A stretch of DNA of 64,000 nucleotides, from the NCBI RefSeq assembly GCF_000002235.5, contig NW_022145596.1, forward strand, positions 5,018,352 through 5,082,351, written 5' to 3'. Source of the DNA: Strongylocentrotus purpuratus (Eukaryota; Echinodermata; Echinoidea; Camarodonta; Strongylocentrotidae). Shown piece by piece: positions 26,898 to 38,400 of this stretch. The notes below the pieces were generated by a model. It had not been told where the DNA came from, did not search any database, and was given only the letters and a program-made list of their open reading frames with translations. The translations under genes were made by a program, and so were the position numbers. Numbering within the stretch: position 1 is the stretch's first letter; each line of letters opens with the position of its first letter.

Positions 26898-26911
26898 GTT
26901 GCTATGGTAAC
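26898..26911. promoter_or_regulatory. Candidate RFX X-box upstream of propeller gene
   Basis: GTTGCTATGGTAAC matches RYYNYYATRRNRAC throughout and is overlapped on its left by ATTGG, an inverted CCAAT box. It is 138 bases before the proposed start codon, within promoter range. Function is inferred. Confidence 0.5.
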
Positions 26912-27048
26912 TGTGAAATTACTTTTATCAAGACTCGGAGAAGTAACAGTGCATTAGGGTTTTTGGTTTCACAGGTGCAGCAGCTCAAATTTTCTTAATT
27001 TGGAAGCTCTCATCATCTGAGAATTCGTTTCAAATACTGAATTGAAAA

Positions 27049-28229
27049 ATGACGCTAAAGGTAAGAAATACATGCTTTCGATGGTTAATTTTGGGAGACA
27101 ACTATACCTTTATTTTATATTCAGCAGTAATACAATATTATCGAAAATCATATTTTGTTTATGCCTTCAGTTTGCGAGATTTCTATGACTGCAGTCAAGA
27201 TGATCAACAGCCAACGAGACCGACTACCCCCGAGACCGGCCAATGTATATCTATGCTTTGTGATACGACCAAATCATACAATTCTCCAAAGGCTATATAG
27301 GGATGGATTCTGTCATTTTCAAAGTGTTGAATATAGCCTTTTTCTTTTTTGTCTTGGCAGAACTTCATCCAGACATTTTGCATATTCACAAGCCTGGGTG
27401 AGTATCAGAAGAAATGTTTACATATTGTCCATACCGCTATTTGATAGTATTATATATCACAGACATTTGCCAAAGTATCACAATTACATACTCAAATTAA
27501 AATTAAGTACCTTGTGTACATCTTTGATGTTGCGCTTAAACATTTAGATGACAAGAGATGTGTTTGAACTGTGCTTCATTAAAACGTAGCCAAAGGCTAA
27601 ACGTATTTATGAAAATATATTGACTTGGTGCACAAAAGTGGTTCAAAATACCATGATAACAACATGTAAAGTACACACACAATAATACCAGTGCTTCGAC
27701 AATTGCGCCTTTACAAGTATAGGGTGATGGTTTAAGTTGTGATTGGGTTTTATAGGGTAAGTTTTAGGTGTAGAGTTAGATTTAGGTATAGTTTTGTGTT
27801 GGGTCTAGGTTTGAAGTTGGAAATTCAGTTAGTCGGGGAAATTATCTGTACAACGCCCATTAACAGCACCGGTAGTGGGTCAATGTATCACCCCCACCCC
27901 CCCTCCTCCCCGACAAATCACCTGCCTTTTCAGAAACCTCCTGTAAATGAAGAGGTCTAATTCACTTTAATATCCCCCCCCCCCCCCCCCTATTCAAGGT
28001 ATATTTGACGACGTCACGGAGTATCAATCCCTTCCTCTTATTTTTTAACCCAGCCGCTGGTGTGTTAGGAAGCCCAAGATGCGATGATCTCTCCTGGAAA
28101 AGCTGCCCTGACGATTTGCTCCCAGTTGTTCTGCTTCTTCAAGAGCATAAAGCTTACTGCAAATACACAGGTAGGAAAAAGTTGGAAACAGATCCGTCGC
28201 AAGGGAAGTCCGTGTAACACCTGTCAAAA

Positions 28230-28305
<76 letters not shown>

Positions 28306-31180
28306 CAGGAGGGGGAGGGATGAGGAGCGATGGATTTTTAGAAGGGAAAGACAGTGGAAAGTGTAATATTGATAGTAATAGATTTTAAAATCATTTTCAC
28401 AACAACAAACAAAATACGCCTTCGTAGAGTTTTTAGGCAGCTGACTATGGCCTCCCTTTTCACACCCTCTCTCTCTATCTATTTTCATGACTTTTTATAG
28501 CGCTACTGGAAGAAAAAAATGACACGACTAAATACATTTAAACTCTTCCACATTGTTTATAGGTCTTTACTCTTCCTAATCTCAACACAATTATGCATAC
28601 ATTACTTAGATTGTTCTAGCAATCCGTGCCCGTCTGATGAGGATTGTGTTGAGACCATCAATGGATTCCATTGCCTTGCTCGAGCTAACCCTACAACCAC
28701 GGACATCGTTCCTCGGATCGTTCCAACAACTACGATGACGACGACGACTACGACTATGAAAGACACAACAACCGCTCTGACAACAAGTGAGAATGTTGAC
28801 CATTGTTTCTCTTTCGTCAAATTTATGTTTGTACATCTGTACTATTCTAGTTGTTTTCCAGTTTCTCTTCCCCTCTCTCTTTCTCTTGATATGATTGATT
28901 CCGCCTTAATCTTCATTACTCTTCTCAAAGGTATCATAGTTTTGATAAACACATATCAATAGCTAATTGTTATCAACATTTTGTTCACCCGACCATTTAG
29001 GAATTAGACCCAATTAGAACTCCAAAACCTTAGCTTGTATTTAAACATCCTTCGTTGAAAAGGTGTCTATCCATCTTCGGAATTGGCGGGGGGGGGGGGG
29101 GGAATGGATGGGGGCTGCACTTGGAGTCGACACCCCTGATTTGGAGTAATATTTAAACGTCAGATAGATCTTGATACCAAACTTAGCCTTGTTTATATTG
29201 GAATGTCTTGCAAATCGATGCCTCCCATTGATGGGCAGCTACAGGGGCGGCTCCAAGATTTTTTTTGAAAGGGGTCTGGTTACCGAATACTTCTGACAGT
29301 CTAAAAAGTAATTAATTTATTGGGTGTTGACTTGAATAACACCCCCCTCCCTTTTAAACGGGGGGGGGGGGGGTGATTTTAGACGTATTAGGGGGATCAG
29401 CACTTGAGCTCTTGTTATCAGATCAACGTTTCATTCTTCCATTTGCTTGTCACAGAAGATAAGCAGGACTCTGACGTCAACCAATTCCCCAACCTGCCTC
29501 TTCCGCCCGTCTTCCTGGTTACAGACAACATCACGAACATTCATGTCCTCAGCCTCTCCTCCCCTCAATCATCTGAGGATCTGAACACGGACTCCGTAGG
29601 CCCGAGGGGCGTAGCGTACGATCCAATAGAGGGCAAGATCTTCTACGGTTCGTCTGAGGGTGTGGAAGTGGGCACCATAGACCCGAGTGGCGTAGCGTAC
29701 GATCCAAAAGAGGGCAAGATCTTGTGGAGGACCTTGAACGGGTCACAGACGGGGACGGTGCCCAACTTATCAGAATGTAAGAAGCTATACTGTTGAAACT
29801 GATAGGTCAACCGGACGCGATGGGGGTGGTAAAACGAAGATATCCCCAGCGAAGCGAAGTGAAAAGAATGTGAATTATATTAATAGTTTGTTTTTTCACA
29901 ATCTACTTGCGTTCATGTGTAATGGTTCTTTTGATTATTTTACGGTAGTTTTTGCGTCGGTTTACAGGGGGACAGGATCAAGCAGGTAATCAAGCGCATT
30001 AGAGAATATTTGTAAAGTATCTGTGCTATATGAATAGACATATTATATTCATCATCATTATTATATTCATTGTTACGTTTATTGTTATCATTAATACCAA
30101 AATTTATTAATTTTATTATTATTACTATCAATGTAATTATCATTAAAATCATTATGATTATTCTTGATATTATTTTTGTCTCATTGTTATCATAATTTGT
30201 TTATTTTTATTTCCAGGTTTTAATGTTACTTCTCTTGCCATCGATGAGGAAGTGAGACGTTTATTCGTGACGTGCAGGAGGACGTCTTACATCGCTAGTG
30301 TGAACTTGAACGGTAGCCAGCCGCACCGAATCTACCTACGAAATGTTTACAATGTTATCGTGGCTGGGGATGCTGTTATAACGTAAGACATTGAATAGTC
30401 AGATGATTACTTGTCTTTTTATCTTAAACCACTGGCGTAGCCAGGGGCGATTGGGTGCCCCTAAAAGAGATGGACAGGAGGGGGCGGCTCATCGGGACAT
30501 TGTACACCAGAACATTTTAACATCAGGAGGGGAGTATCTGATCAACCTCTTATTAAACAGTAGAATAATGATTGATACTTAACTCAATACAAATTAAGGC
30601 TTTAAATATTGATATTCTGACTACCAATGGTTTGCATAACTTTCTAATCCAAAATGGCGTTCATTTTTTTCTTTTTCAGGACCAACGACTCACGAAAGTT
30701 GTTACTGGCCTCGACATGGGATGGTGGTATCTATCATATGGAGCTAAATGGTACTGACAAACAGCTCGTACATGCAGTTAAAGGCAAACATCTCACCATC
30801 ACCTGGGATAAGGAATGTAAGATTTTGATTTTATTTGTACAGATTTGAATTTATTTAAACTTGATTTGATTTGATAAGACTTGATTTGATGTTAGATGGT
30901 TGTGATGAACAGCTCTAAAGGCAAACAACGATTTGTAATCGCCATCATTTGGAAGAAGAAGTGCAAGATTTGATTTAAATTAGATTAGATTATCTTTATA
31001 TTAAAGACGGCAGAAATAATACAAAATCATGTCTTTTAGTAACAAAAAGGAATAACAATGATAGCTATGACTCCATTAACAATGTGATATATTCATGTTA
31101 ACATTTAGGAATCCTGTCTTTTTTACGATCTGTATTTTTGTCTTGCTACCCCTCCCCCTTTTTTTCTTCTTTTCGTTTCT

Positions 31181-31217
<37 letters not shown>

Positions 31218-32849
31218 CCTGTCTCTCTCTCTCTCTCTATCCCTGTCTCTCTCTCTGTCTGTCTGTGTCTCTCTCTTATCCCAGGTCGGCGCATATTCTA
31301 TGCGTATAGGGATGCGGAATTCACAATTCAAGTGGTTGACATAACTGGAGAAAATCATCGAATCTTGATCACCCATGCCCGCCTCCAAATCGAGGGACTG
31401 GCCTACTATGACGGCTACGTGTACTGGACTAACAGTAACACAAACGTGCGGGACTACGGTACAGGAATTGGAAAGATATCGTCTGAGGCCAACAATACCC
31501 AATATTATGAGTTCTACCCTCAGTCCTGGAGTGGGTATGAGATCATTGCTCGTGGTGGTAAGTGAATATTGTACATGTGTGTAAAAAAAAAAGGAAGAAA
31601 AAAAGAGAGGAGGTGGGTGAGAGGGATGGAGAAAGTGGCGTAGCGGCGCCGAAAGATTAGTATGACGGGTGCCAGGCGATTTTTGATGACCCCCCCCCCT
31701 CAAAAAAAAAGGAGCTCTTACCCCCTTTTTCGTTGCGAAATTTTTGGGACCAAGAATAAAATAAAATATGTGCTCTTACCCCCCCCCCCCCCCCCCCCCC
31801 CCACCCCGCTTATTTAGCGGCTGGCTTAGGCGTTGCGAAATTTTCGGCCAGATTTAAAAATGTTAACCCCCCCCCCCCCCCCCTTGAAAAAATCCTGCGT
31901 ACGCCACAGATGGGTGCGATGGGCCCTATCCCATCATAAATCGATGAGAAAAGAAAAATGGACGAAAATTAAGACCAAAAAAAAATGATTGATTGAATGA
32001 ATTTTTCTCGTAAGAATAAGTAGCCTACATCTACACATTCAATACACAATAATTAAGAGAGAGAGAGAGAACAAAATATATAATAATAATCTATAAAAGC
32101 TGATAATTGGCTTATTTCCATAGATAGGAATGGAAAGTAGAAGAAGATCAGATAAGTCTATCCTTCCTATTCGAAGGGGAAATTACCCCCCCCCCCACCT
32201 TCACCTCCGACACTCTCCACACTAACCCTCTGTTAAAACGCATCCGAACGAATGATAATTAAAATACAAAGGAGAGAAGATTTGACATAGAAAACCGAGG
32301 AGGGAGGGAAAGGGAAAGAGAAACAGAGAAGGAAAGAAAGAAAGAAAACGAAGAAAAAAGAAAGAAGAAGAAGAAGGGTTTGACCCAGTGACGGATCCAG
32401 GATTTTTCCAAAATTGCGCCGTTTTTACTTTTTTTCTTCTTTTTTTCCTTCTTGTTTCTTCTTCTTTCCCCCCTTTTTTTGTTTACTTGGCCGCCCGGGG
32501 GGGGGGGGGGGATGGTTAAACCGCCGAACCCCCCTAGATCCCCCTGGCCTTGGCAGACCCTTCTCCGTTCGAGCCACTCCCTCTCACTCCGTCACCTTCG
32601 TCAATGTTGGATATCTTCAATATACAAGTACATACAAAAGTAGCAAAACATGTTACAAATTAATCATGGCGGCCTAATAATCATGTAATTAATCATGTTA
32701 TCAGAAGTTACAAATTGATCATGTACATGCATAAAGACCTTTGTAATAAGCATCACGAGAAGAAGTCGGGAAGACACTGTTTATCACTGATATCAATATA
32801 TAAATATTATATCTTTTTTACAGACCTTGAAATGAGGGAGTTCGAGTGA
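27049..32849 (+). CDS. Secreted YWTD-type beta-propeller protein with half-EGF and Thr-rich linker, 9 exons
   Basis: Proposed coding exons: 27049-27060, 27361-27397, 28054-28170, 28610-28786, 29456-29776, 30217-30382, 30680-30816, 31285-31557 and 32824-32849. All have GT/AG borders, and the 1266 bases keep one frame to a TGA (421 residues). Residues 1-21 form a signal peptide (hydrophobic FIQTFCIFTSLAGVLG). C25/C33/C50 follow, then an EGF-like motif that stops after its fourth Cys (C57, C62, C68, C77). A Thr-rich stretch (about 84-114) is probably O-glycosylated. Residues about 128-410 resemble LDL-receptor YWTD propeller blades (GVAYDP.EGKI.Y, SLAIDEEVRRLFVT, GLAYYDGYVYWT). Exon 5 contains an 84-base internal repeat. 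The protein ends eight residues into the last exon with no membrane segment, so secretion is expected. Exons 1-2 rest on splice signals, phase and signal-peptide logic; exons 3-9 are stronger. Orthology to a named LRP or nidogen was not established. Confidence 0.8.
28231..28319. repeat. (GA)n plus poly-G in propeller-gene intron
   Basis: About 70 bases of GA followed by a G run, between propeller exons 3 and 4. Confidence 0.95.
29086..29374. repeat. Poly-G runs and hAT-like end in propeller-gene intron
   Basis: Poly-G runs sit at 29088-29101 and about 29360-29374. Between them, CAGGGGCGGCTCCAAGATT at 29242 resembles the left terminus of the hAT-like MITE at 35126. No partner terminus or target duplication was recognised. 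Confidence 0.45.
31171..31279 (+). repeat. (CT)n tract abutting a splice acceptor
   Basis: CT/CTGT repeats on the coding strand run almost into the acceptor of propeller exon 8 (AG at 31283-31284), so the microsatellite serves as the polypyrimidine tract. Confidence 0.9.
31634..31907. mobile_element. hAT-like MITE remnant with poly-C body (putative)
   Basis: Left end AGTGGCGTAGCGGCGCC and right end CCTGCGTACGCCACA are inverted relative to each other and match the termini of the MITE at 35126. Between them are three poly-C runs, two of which precede GCGAAATTTT words. No convincing 8-base target duplication was seen. It lies in the last intron of the propeller gene. Confidence 0.45.
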
Positions 32850-35034
32850 ATTTCTCGACAAAGTACCCAAATGCTTTGAAGACGGCGTGACGGCATGACG
32901 ATACATTTCACATTCTAAATCTTGTTATCTTACATTGTATTAGTGCCTCGTTTTCTTGATAATTATTGTTTGTCAATTGTATACACTTGCTGTCATAAGC
33001 AGTATCAATTCCAGAGGGGGGGGGGGGGAGGGGAGCTTAGGGAACTCAATTAAGCCCCTCAAACCATTTTTTTAAAGCCCCCTAAAACGATTGATCATAA
33101 TGAATTTAGGCACGGCACATGTCAATAATAAATGCAAGAACCCCGAGCCCCCAACCCCCTGAAAATATTCTCTTAGAGAACTGCGCATGACCATAAAAAC
33201 GTGGAAGGCACTAAACTCCGTATATATTTCATGTTATACATTTTTCAACCTTAATAATTATTAACATTAACAACTTTGTAAAAAATTGAACTCTTTAGAA
33301 CCAGTCGGTTTAGTAATAGTAGTAATAAATAAGAGAATAATAGATAATTTGTTGAAGCTTCTGAAGCTTTTTGTCTTGCACTACTGTGTATATACCGGTA
33401 AAACAGAAAACAGAAAATTCGGATAATAAACGGAAACTGTAGAGGTGTCGTCGTCGAGTGGTTTAAGCACTTGACTTGAAATACATAGGTCATGGGTTCG
33501 ATCCCCGACGCGTCACAAAATTCCTTTGGCAAAGCAGTTATCTATCGATTTTTCTAATGTAGGCCTACACTAATTCATGAATATATACATATGTAATAAT
33601 TTCTATTATGTCTTTATTTCTATTGTCTTCTGCATTCGTATCTTGATTTTGAAATGTTTGTAAAGCGCATGTTGTCGATTAGAATCATATTTGTCTCTGT
33701 TTGTACATGTTGTATACAAAAAAACAAATCTGTTTGTTCATATCTTTATGCAATTTAATTCTCTGTGCATGTTCCATCGTATAAATATTGTTTTCATAAA
33801 TCGATTTTAGTATTTTGTTCGTATATTAAATCATTCAATCATGAAATATATGGACAAATTATGCAAATATATCATTCGGGGGAGGGGAGATGCAAATTAC
33901 TCATTTAGTCGATCGCAATGACAGGCATAATATTAATATTCATAAGATTATTTTTAAGGTATGTGTTAGCAAAGAAAATATTACTAAGCTGAAAGAATTG
34001 TTGAATATACTTTGATTTTTAGCACTTGTTATGTGTCACTCAATCATTGAGTAGTTAAATGTAAATATGTATTGAAATTATGGAAATAAAAATCTCCCTT
34101 AAGGATAAGAGAAACAAAATTTATTCATATCGATTTTTATTGATTTTTTTCTTTTCATATGTTTGAGCGCTCGAGCTAACGAGAGTGCACCTCTTTCAGG
34201 AATAAATTTACTGTCCTGGAGAACATTTAGTATATGTTTTTATTGGGCTTTATTATGTTTTGTTTTGAATAATCAAAAACAAAAGAACTATAAAATCATT
34301 GTAACATTAACACGTTAACGAAAGTTATACGAGAGTGAAAAAGCGTTCAGTTTCATTTTGATTATGTATACACCGATCTAAACTCATTTCATATCCACCA
34401 AAGGCATGTCAAATCAGACAAGGGGGCGGAGCATTGTTGCGTGGGAGGGGGCGACAAAAGGGGCCTTGTATATAGGCTCTCACCGTGCATTTTTTTTTTG
34501 GGGGGGGGGGGGGCATAATTATAAGAGATTGGCATTCTGATTGATGTATGCCTACTAGGTTTAGTATTTAAGAAGGGTATATTGCAATTTCAATAAAAGT
34601 AATTGACTGGCACCTGAAAAAAGCAACATCTCAAAAAATAAGTAGATCTAGACTAGATCTATATCCAAAAAAAAATTGAAGTGAAAACTCAGTGTGACAG
34701 GGAATGTCTACGGTCTTGATTACAAACTGGGCCGGGCACTTGAATTTCGGAAAATAGGGGCACAGTGTTGCGACTCTGCCCTCGCTCGAAATGATCACCC
34801 CCCCCCCAACCTCTGAATAGAATATGCCTACAGGATGACATGGTAGGATTTGATAACCTGACATGATATCATAATAATTATTAATATTATTTCCTATTAA
34901 AAAACTGAAAAAATGTCTAGGCCTACATCGACACCAATAGAAAACAATGAAAAGAAAAGAGAGAGGTAAATTAACAATCATAAATAAAGTTCATGAAAAC
35001 AAACATTTTGATTTGACTGATTTCCTTATAACAC
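32850..35034. other. Intergenic spacer, propeller to THAP gene 1
   Basis: AT-rich with a few poly-G runs (33017, 34500) and poly-C (34797). A possible AATAAA for the propeller mRNA lies at 33127-33132. It contains a SINE (33440-33545), after which TTTGTAAAGCGCATG resembles the LINE tail at 16627. No gene seen. Confidence 0.7.
33440..33545 (+). mobile_element. tRNA-derived SINE, CTTTGGCAA-core family
   Basis: A-box-like TGGTTTAAGCA and B box GGTTCGATCCC (33495-33505), then CCTTTGGCAAAGCAG about 20 bases later. The TTTGGCAA word at the same distance after the B box occurs in the copies at 58345 (minus) and 61655. Confidence 0.7.
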
Positions 35035-35125
35035 TGAATACAACAAAAACTACATTTTTCATAACCACCTTGGCACTCAAACAGGCTACGCGGTATTGAA
35101 CTCTGTGCTGCATATAATATACGTA

Positions 35126-35294
35126 CAGTGGCGTACGCAGGATTTTTTTAAAAATAATTATAAAAAAAACCAAACAAACAAACAAAGGGGGGGGGGAGGG
35201 GTTTTAGGGATTTTTTAGGGGGGTTTACACACAAAAATACCAAGGGGGGGGGGTTTATTTTAACCCCTTAAACACCCCCCTGCGTACGCGCCTG
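35126..35294. mobile_element. hAT-type MITE with perfect 8-bp target duplication
   Basis: Termini CAGTGGCGTACGCAGGATT and, reversed, CAGGCGCGTACGCAGGGGG. Flanks are TATACGTA on both sides (35118-35125 and 35295-35302), an exact 8-base duplication as made by hAT transposases. The interior is AT-rich with poly-G blocks and no ORF. The matching place in unit 2 (about 42300-42325) has no insert. It lies 165 bases before the THAP gene 1 start codon. Confidence 0.9.
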
Positions 35295-35350
35295 TATACG
35301 TATGTACGTGCATCTCTGCGACGCCATCACGGACGCCATCTATCACGGAC

Positions 35351-35359
35351 GCCATCTTG
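35351..35359 (+). promoter_or_regulatory. YY1-like CCATCTTG element, THAP gene 1 promoter
   Basis: GCCATCTTG lies 100 bases before the ATG, preceded by two GACGCCATC words. The second THAP gene has GCGCCATCTTGG at 42587-42598. This is the YY1/initiator-type word common in TATA-less housekeeping promoters. Confidence 0.45.
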
Positions 35360-35458
35360 AGAGACCCCAAACAAATCGTCCAATTCTGTCTAGCTAGAGA
35401 GAATGAGGTCAAGTCAAAATTCCTTTGAATCTGATGAATTAATCTGATCTGTGCTAAA

Positions 35459-38400
35459 ATGTCTTCATGTGCTGCTACTAATTGTAAAAACCGTTCGGAT
35501 CGAGCTGTTGTTCGTGGAAGGTCATTCCACAGGTAAGTTTTAAAACCAATTAATGGCAATGCTATGACAACATTCGAAATCCATGCTTCAGTCCCATACT
35601 ATTACAAACCATGTTAGCGTGAATTAGAAAACCACCATTCGCTCAGCTCAGCTCTGCTCCACGATCCACACCACTCGAGCAAAGCATAGAGAGTCAATGC
35701 TAATGCGTATTGATTCGCGTTGGTATGGGTAGTATTTCAGCGAGTGGTGCTTCCAATTATTTTCAAGTTCTGACGTGTTGATGAGATATAAATTTAATGG
35801 CAATTTCAGGAAGGTTATTCCAGCTATTTATGCTCCGCACTGAAAATGACATCTGCCTCATCTTAGATTTGCAGTGGGGCTTCCTTATTTTGAGCCCGTG
35901 TCCCCTCGTTCTGGATTCTTTGATGATTTCATTCTTCTCTACACATTGATCTCCTTCCCATCCCCATGATGAACTCTACACACCTGCGTGTGCGTGCTGA
36001 CAAGCGAGTGGTTTAGTTTCCAAGACCATGATAAAGCTGATGTCTTAATCTATTCTTCTTGCTAATATACTTGATGCCCAACTTACCTAAGTCAGACCGT
36101 CGTAGACAAGAATAACACACATATTTGCTGAACGTGAACTCTGTTTCTACAATGTAATTTTTGTTGCTCTTCTTGCATACATTTTAGTCAAGCTAGTTAG
36201 TGTAGACTGCACTGATGAGTATAGATCTCTATCAAGGATTGAGTACGGTTAGAAACTTGGATAGAAAATGGAAAATTTTATTCCTACAAGGTCTAACAAC
36301 AGTAAACGGTATGAACCTTGGAGTTGCACCCAATTTAGCGCTAAAAAGTACAAATTTTTCTCACACATCCTGCACAGCAAATAAAATTCTCTTTAGACTT
36401 AATATCTTCTTCTTCCTCTTCCTCTTCCTCTTCCTCTTCCTCTTCCTCTTATTCTTCCTCCTTTTCATGTTCTCTTCCTTCATCTTGTTTTTCCCTTCTC
36501 CTCTTTTCTATATTTTTGTTTCCTTCATTTATTTCGTTGTATAACATTCACAAACGCTTTCTTCTTATTATTAGATTAAATATTATTATTATTTATTATT
36601 ATCACCACCAAAAAATCTCTAATTTATCATCCTCATCATCACTACTATTCTTATTTCATGCAGGTGTGTATGCATTTAAAAAGTTCTCAGCACACATAAT
36701 TTTTCACAACTTTCTTTTTTCAGACTACCCCTACGAGACCCTGCTTTGTTGAAGGTATGGCTTTCACAGATGGGGAGAGAGTCCTGGAAACCGAGACCGA
36801 GTTCTACCATCTGCTCGGACCACTTTGAGAAGATCTGCTTTGATCGCACAGGACAAACCACAAGGATTCGCGAATCTGCAGTTCCCACGCTTTTCAACCT
36901 TCCTCGAGTCCCTTTCAAACCAAAGGTAATTTATGATTTATAGAAATGTCTTGTTATCATTCAGTTGCAGATACAGTATTTTCATGCCAGGAAATTGAGA
37001 GCAGCGGAGCATTTCACTAAACTTGTCATCAGTGACAAATGACAGTTTTTGTAACGAGCTACTGAAATCCTTGCTTCTGATTGGTTATCAGCAGATTTGT
37101 CACTGATTTTTGTCATTTGTCATTGAGAAAAGGCTTTGTGAAATGGGCCCCAGAAGTCAGAACCTCCGAGAAAGAAAAAAAGAGGAATGACAAGAAGGAA
37201 GAGTGGGAGTGTGTAAGAGAGAGAGAGGGGGAGGGGGGGGGGGGGGGTAAAGGGAGAGAGGTCATTGAAATAAAGTGCCTTTGTTCATTTGTTGTCCAAA
37301 CAACTCTAGTCTGTGCCCCTTAGAATCCTCTTCCAGAATTCCATTCTGAAAATTAACCTACCGTACAATTATTTAAATCTATTTTTATATTGCATGAAGT
37401 GTAATAAGGTATAATTTATTTGACTAGCTTTAACATAATTTATGTAATTTATGTATGTAGATGGCATATCCTGATCATTGGTATCAGGTAAGCATCTGAT
37501 TAGCGTTAACATTGTTAAATTGTAGTAAGGTAGGAACACACTTGTTAAATGGCTTAAGATTATTAACTTCTTAAACCAGCCAAATGTTATTAATGTATTA
37601 GGGTTTTCAAATCACAATTTGTATTAAACTTTGGAAAAATATAAATGAAAGGTTGACCAAAATGTATGGATAGTTAGAATGTCTGAATGACTACCGTTAT
37701 AATTTTTCTTCTAATCTTTCACTTTTTCAGAAAACAAAAACAAAAATACAGAAAACGGAGATCGTCATCAAATTTCCTCTTAAGAAGTTAAGAAGTGGGA
37801 AGCAACTGGCTGCTCCTGCACCAGTTGATCAAGCTGGTTCATCACATGATCACGACTACCTTAAAAAGGTTGGTTACCTGAATCAAGAACAATTGAAGAG
37901 TCAAAGTCGACGTGGAGATATGAATAATCCTCTTAAGAAGTTAAGAAGTGGGAAGCAACTTACCGCTCCTGCACCAGGTGTCCGAGCTGGTTCATCACAT
38001 GATCACGACTACCTTGGAAAAGGTGGTTTCCCTAAGAAAAAAACAGGCAGCGTTGGCCGCGGAAAACAGCTTGCAGATGTGGACAGTCGGACAAATGCAT
38101 CGAGCGATCAGCAAAACAGCGACCAAGAACTTTTAATAAATGAGGAACCTGTTGCAGGCAACGCTGAAAGACAGCTTCCAGATTCAGAGAGTCAAGCAAA
38201 TGCCTTGAATTATCTCAGAAACTGTAAACAAGATGGTATCTTGAAGGAAGACAAAACAAAAGTGAACAAGGAAAAGCAACTCCCAGATGAAGACAGTCAG
38301 ATAAGAACATTGCCTGACGGGCATAGCTATATCAAGGATGGTTTCTTCCATCGCGCTAAACCCTCCCCGATTAGTGAACTCAGTAAAAATGAAAGAAAAA

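Larger units (their letters stand above)
21771..27048. other. Head-to-head spacer between GRXCR1-like and propeller genes
   Basis: This 5.3-kb interval must contain both promoters, as the genes point away from each other. It holds a 544-bp-period tandem duplication, a LINE end, a SINE, poly-C/G runs, a possible POU-type cluster near 24661-24687 (ATGAATATTCAT and TTAATTTGCAT), an ATC microsatellite and an RFX X-box near the propeller gene. AT-rich words just upstream of the GRXCR1 start are too generic to call a TATA box. Confidence 0.75.

Noticed and set aside
27155-27547. 130-codon frame proposed as an exon
   Set aside because: The 37-base exon at 27361-27397 in another phase joins with matching phases to a start exon and to exon 3 and forms a signal peptide; this longer frame crosses its donor.
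28519-28962. Start codon at 28519 as the gene start of the EGF-like protein
   Set aside because: A strong acceptor (TTACTTAG) at 28609 with phase 1 shows an internal exon, and upstream exons in phase supply a signal peptide.
35619-35761. Apparent MITE with AATTRGAA...CGCT inverted ends
   Set aside because: The interval is better explained as the C-terminal end of a minus-strand LINE ORF; the inverted match is weak.
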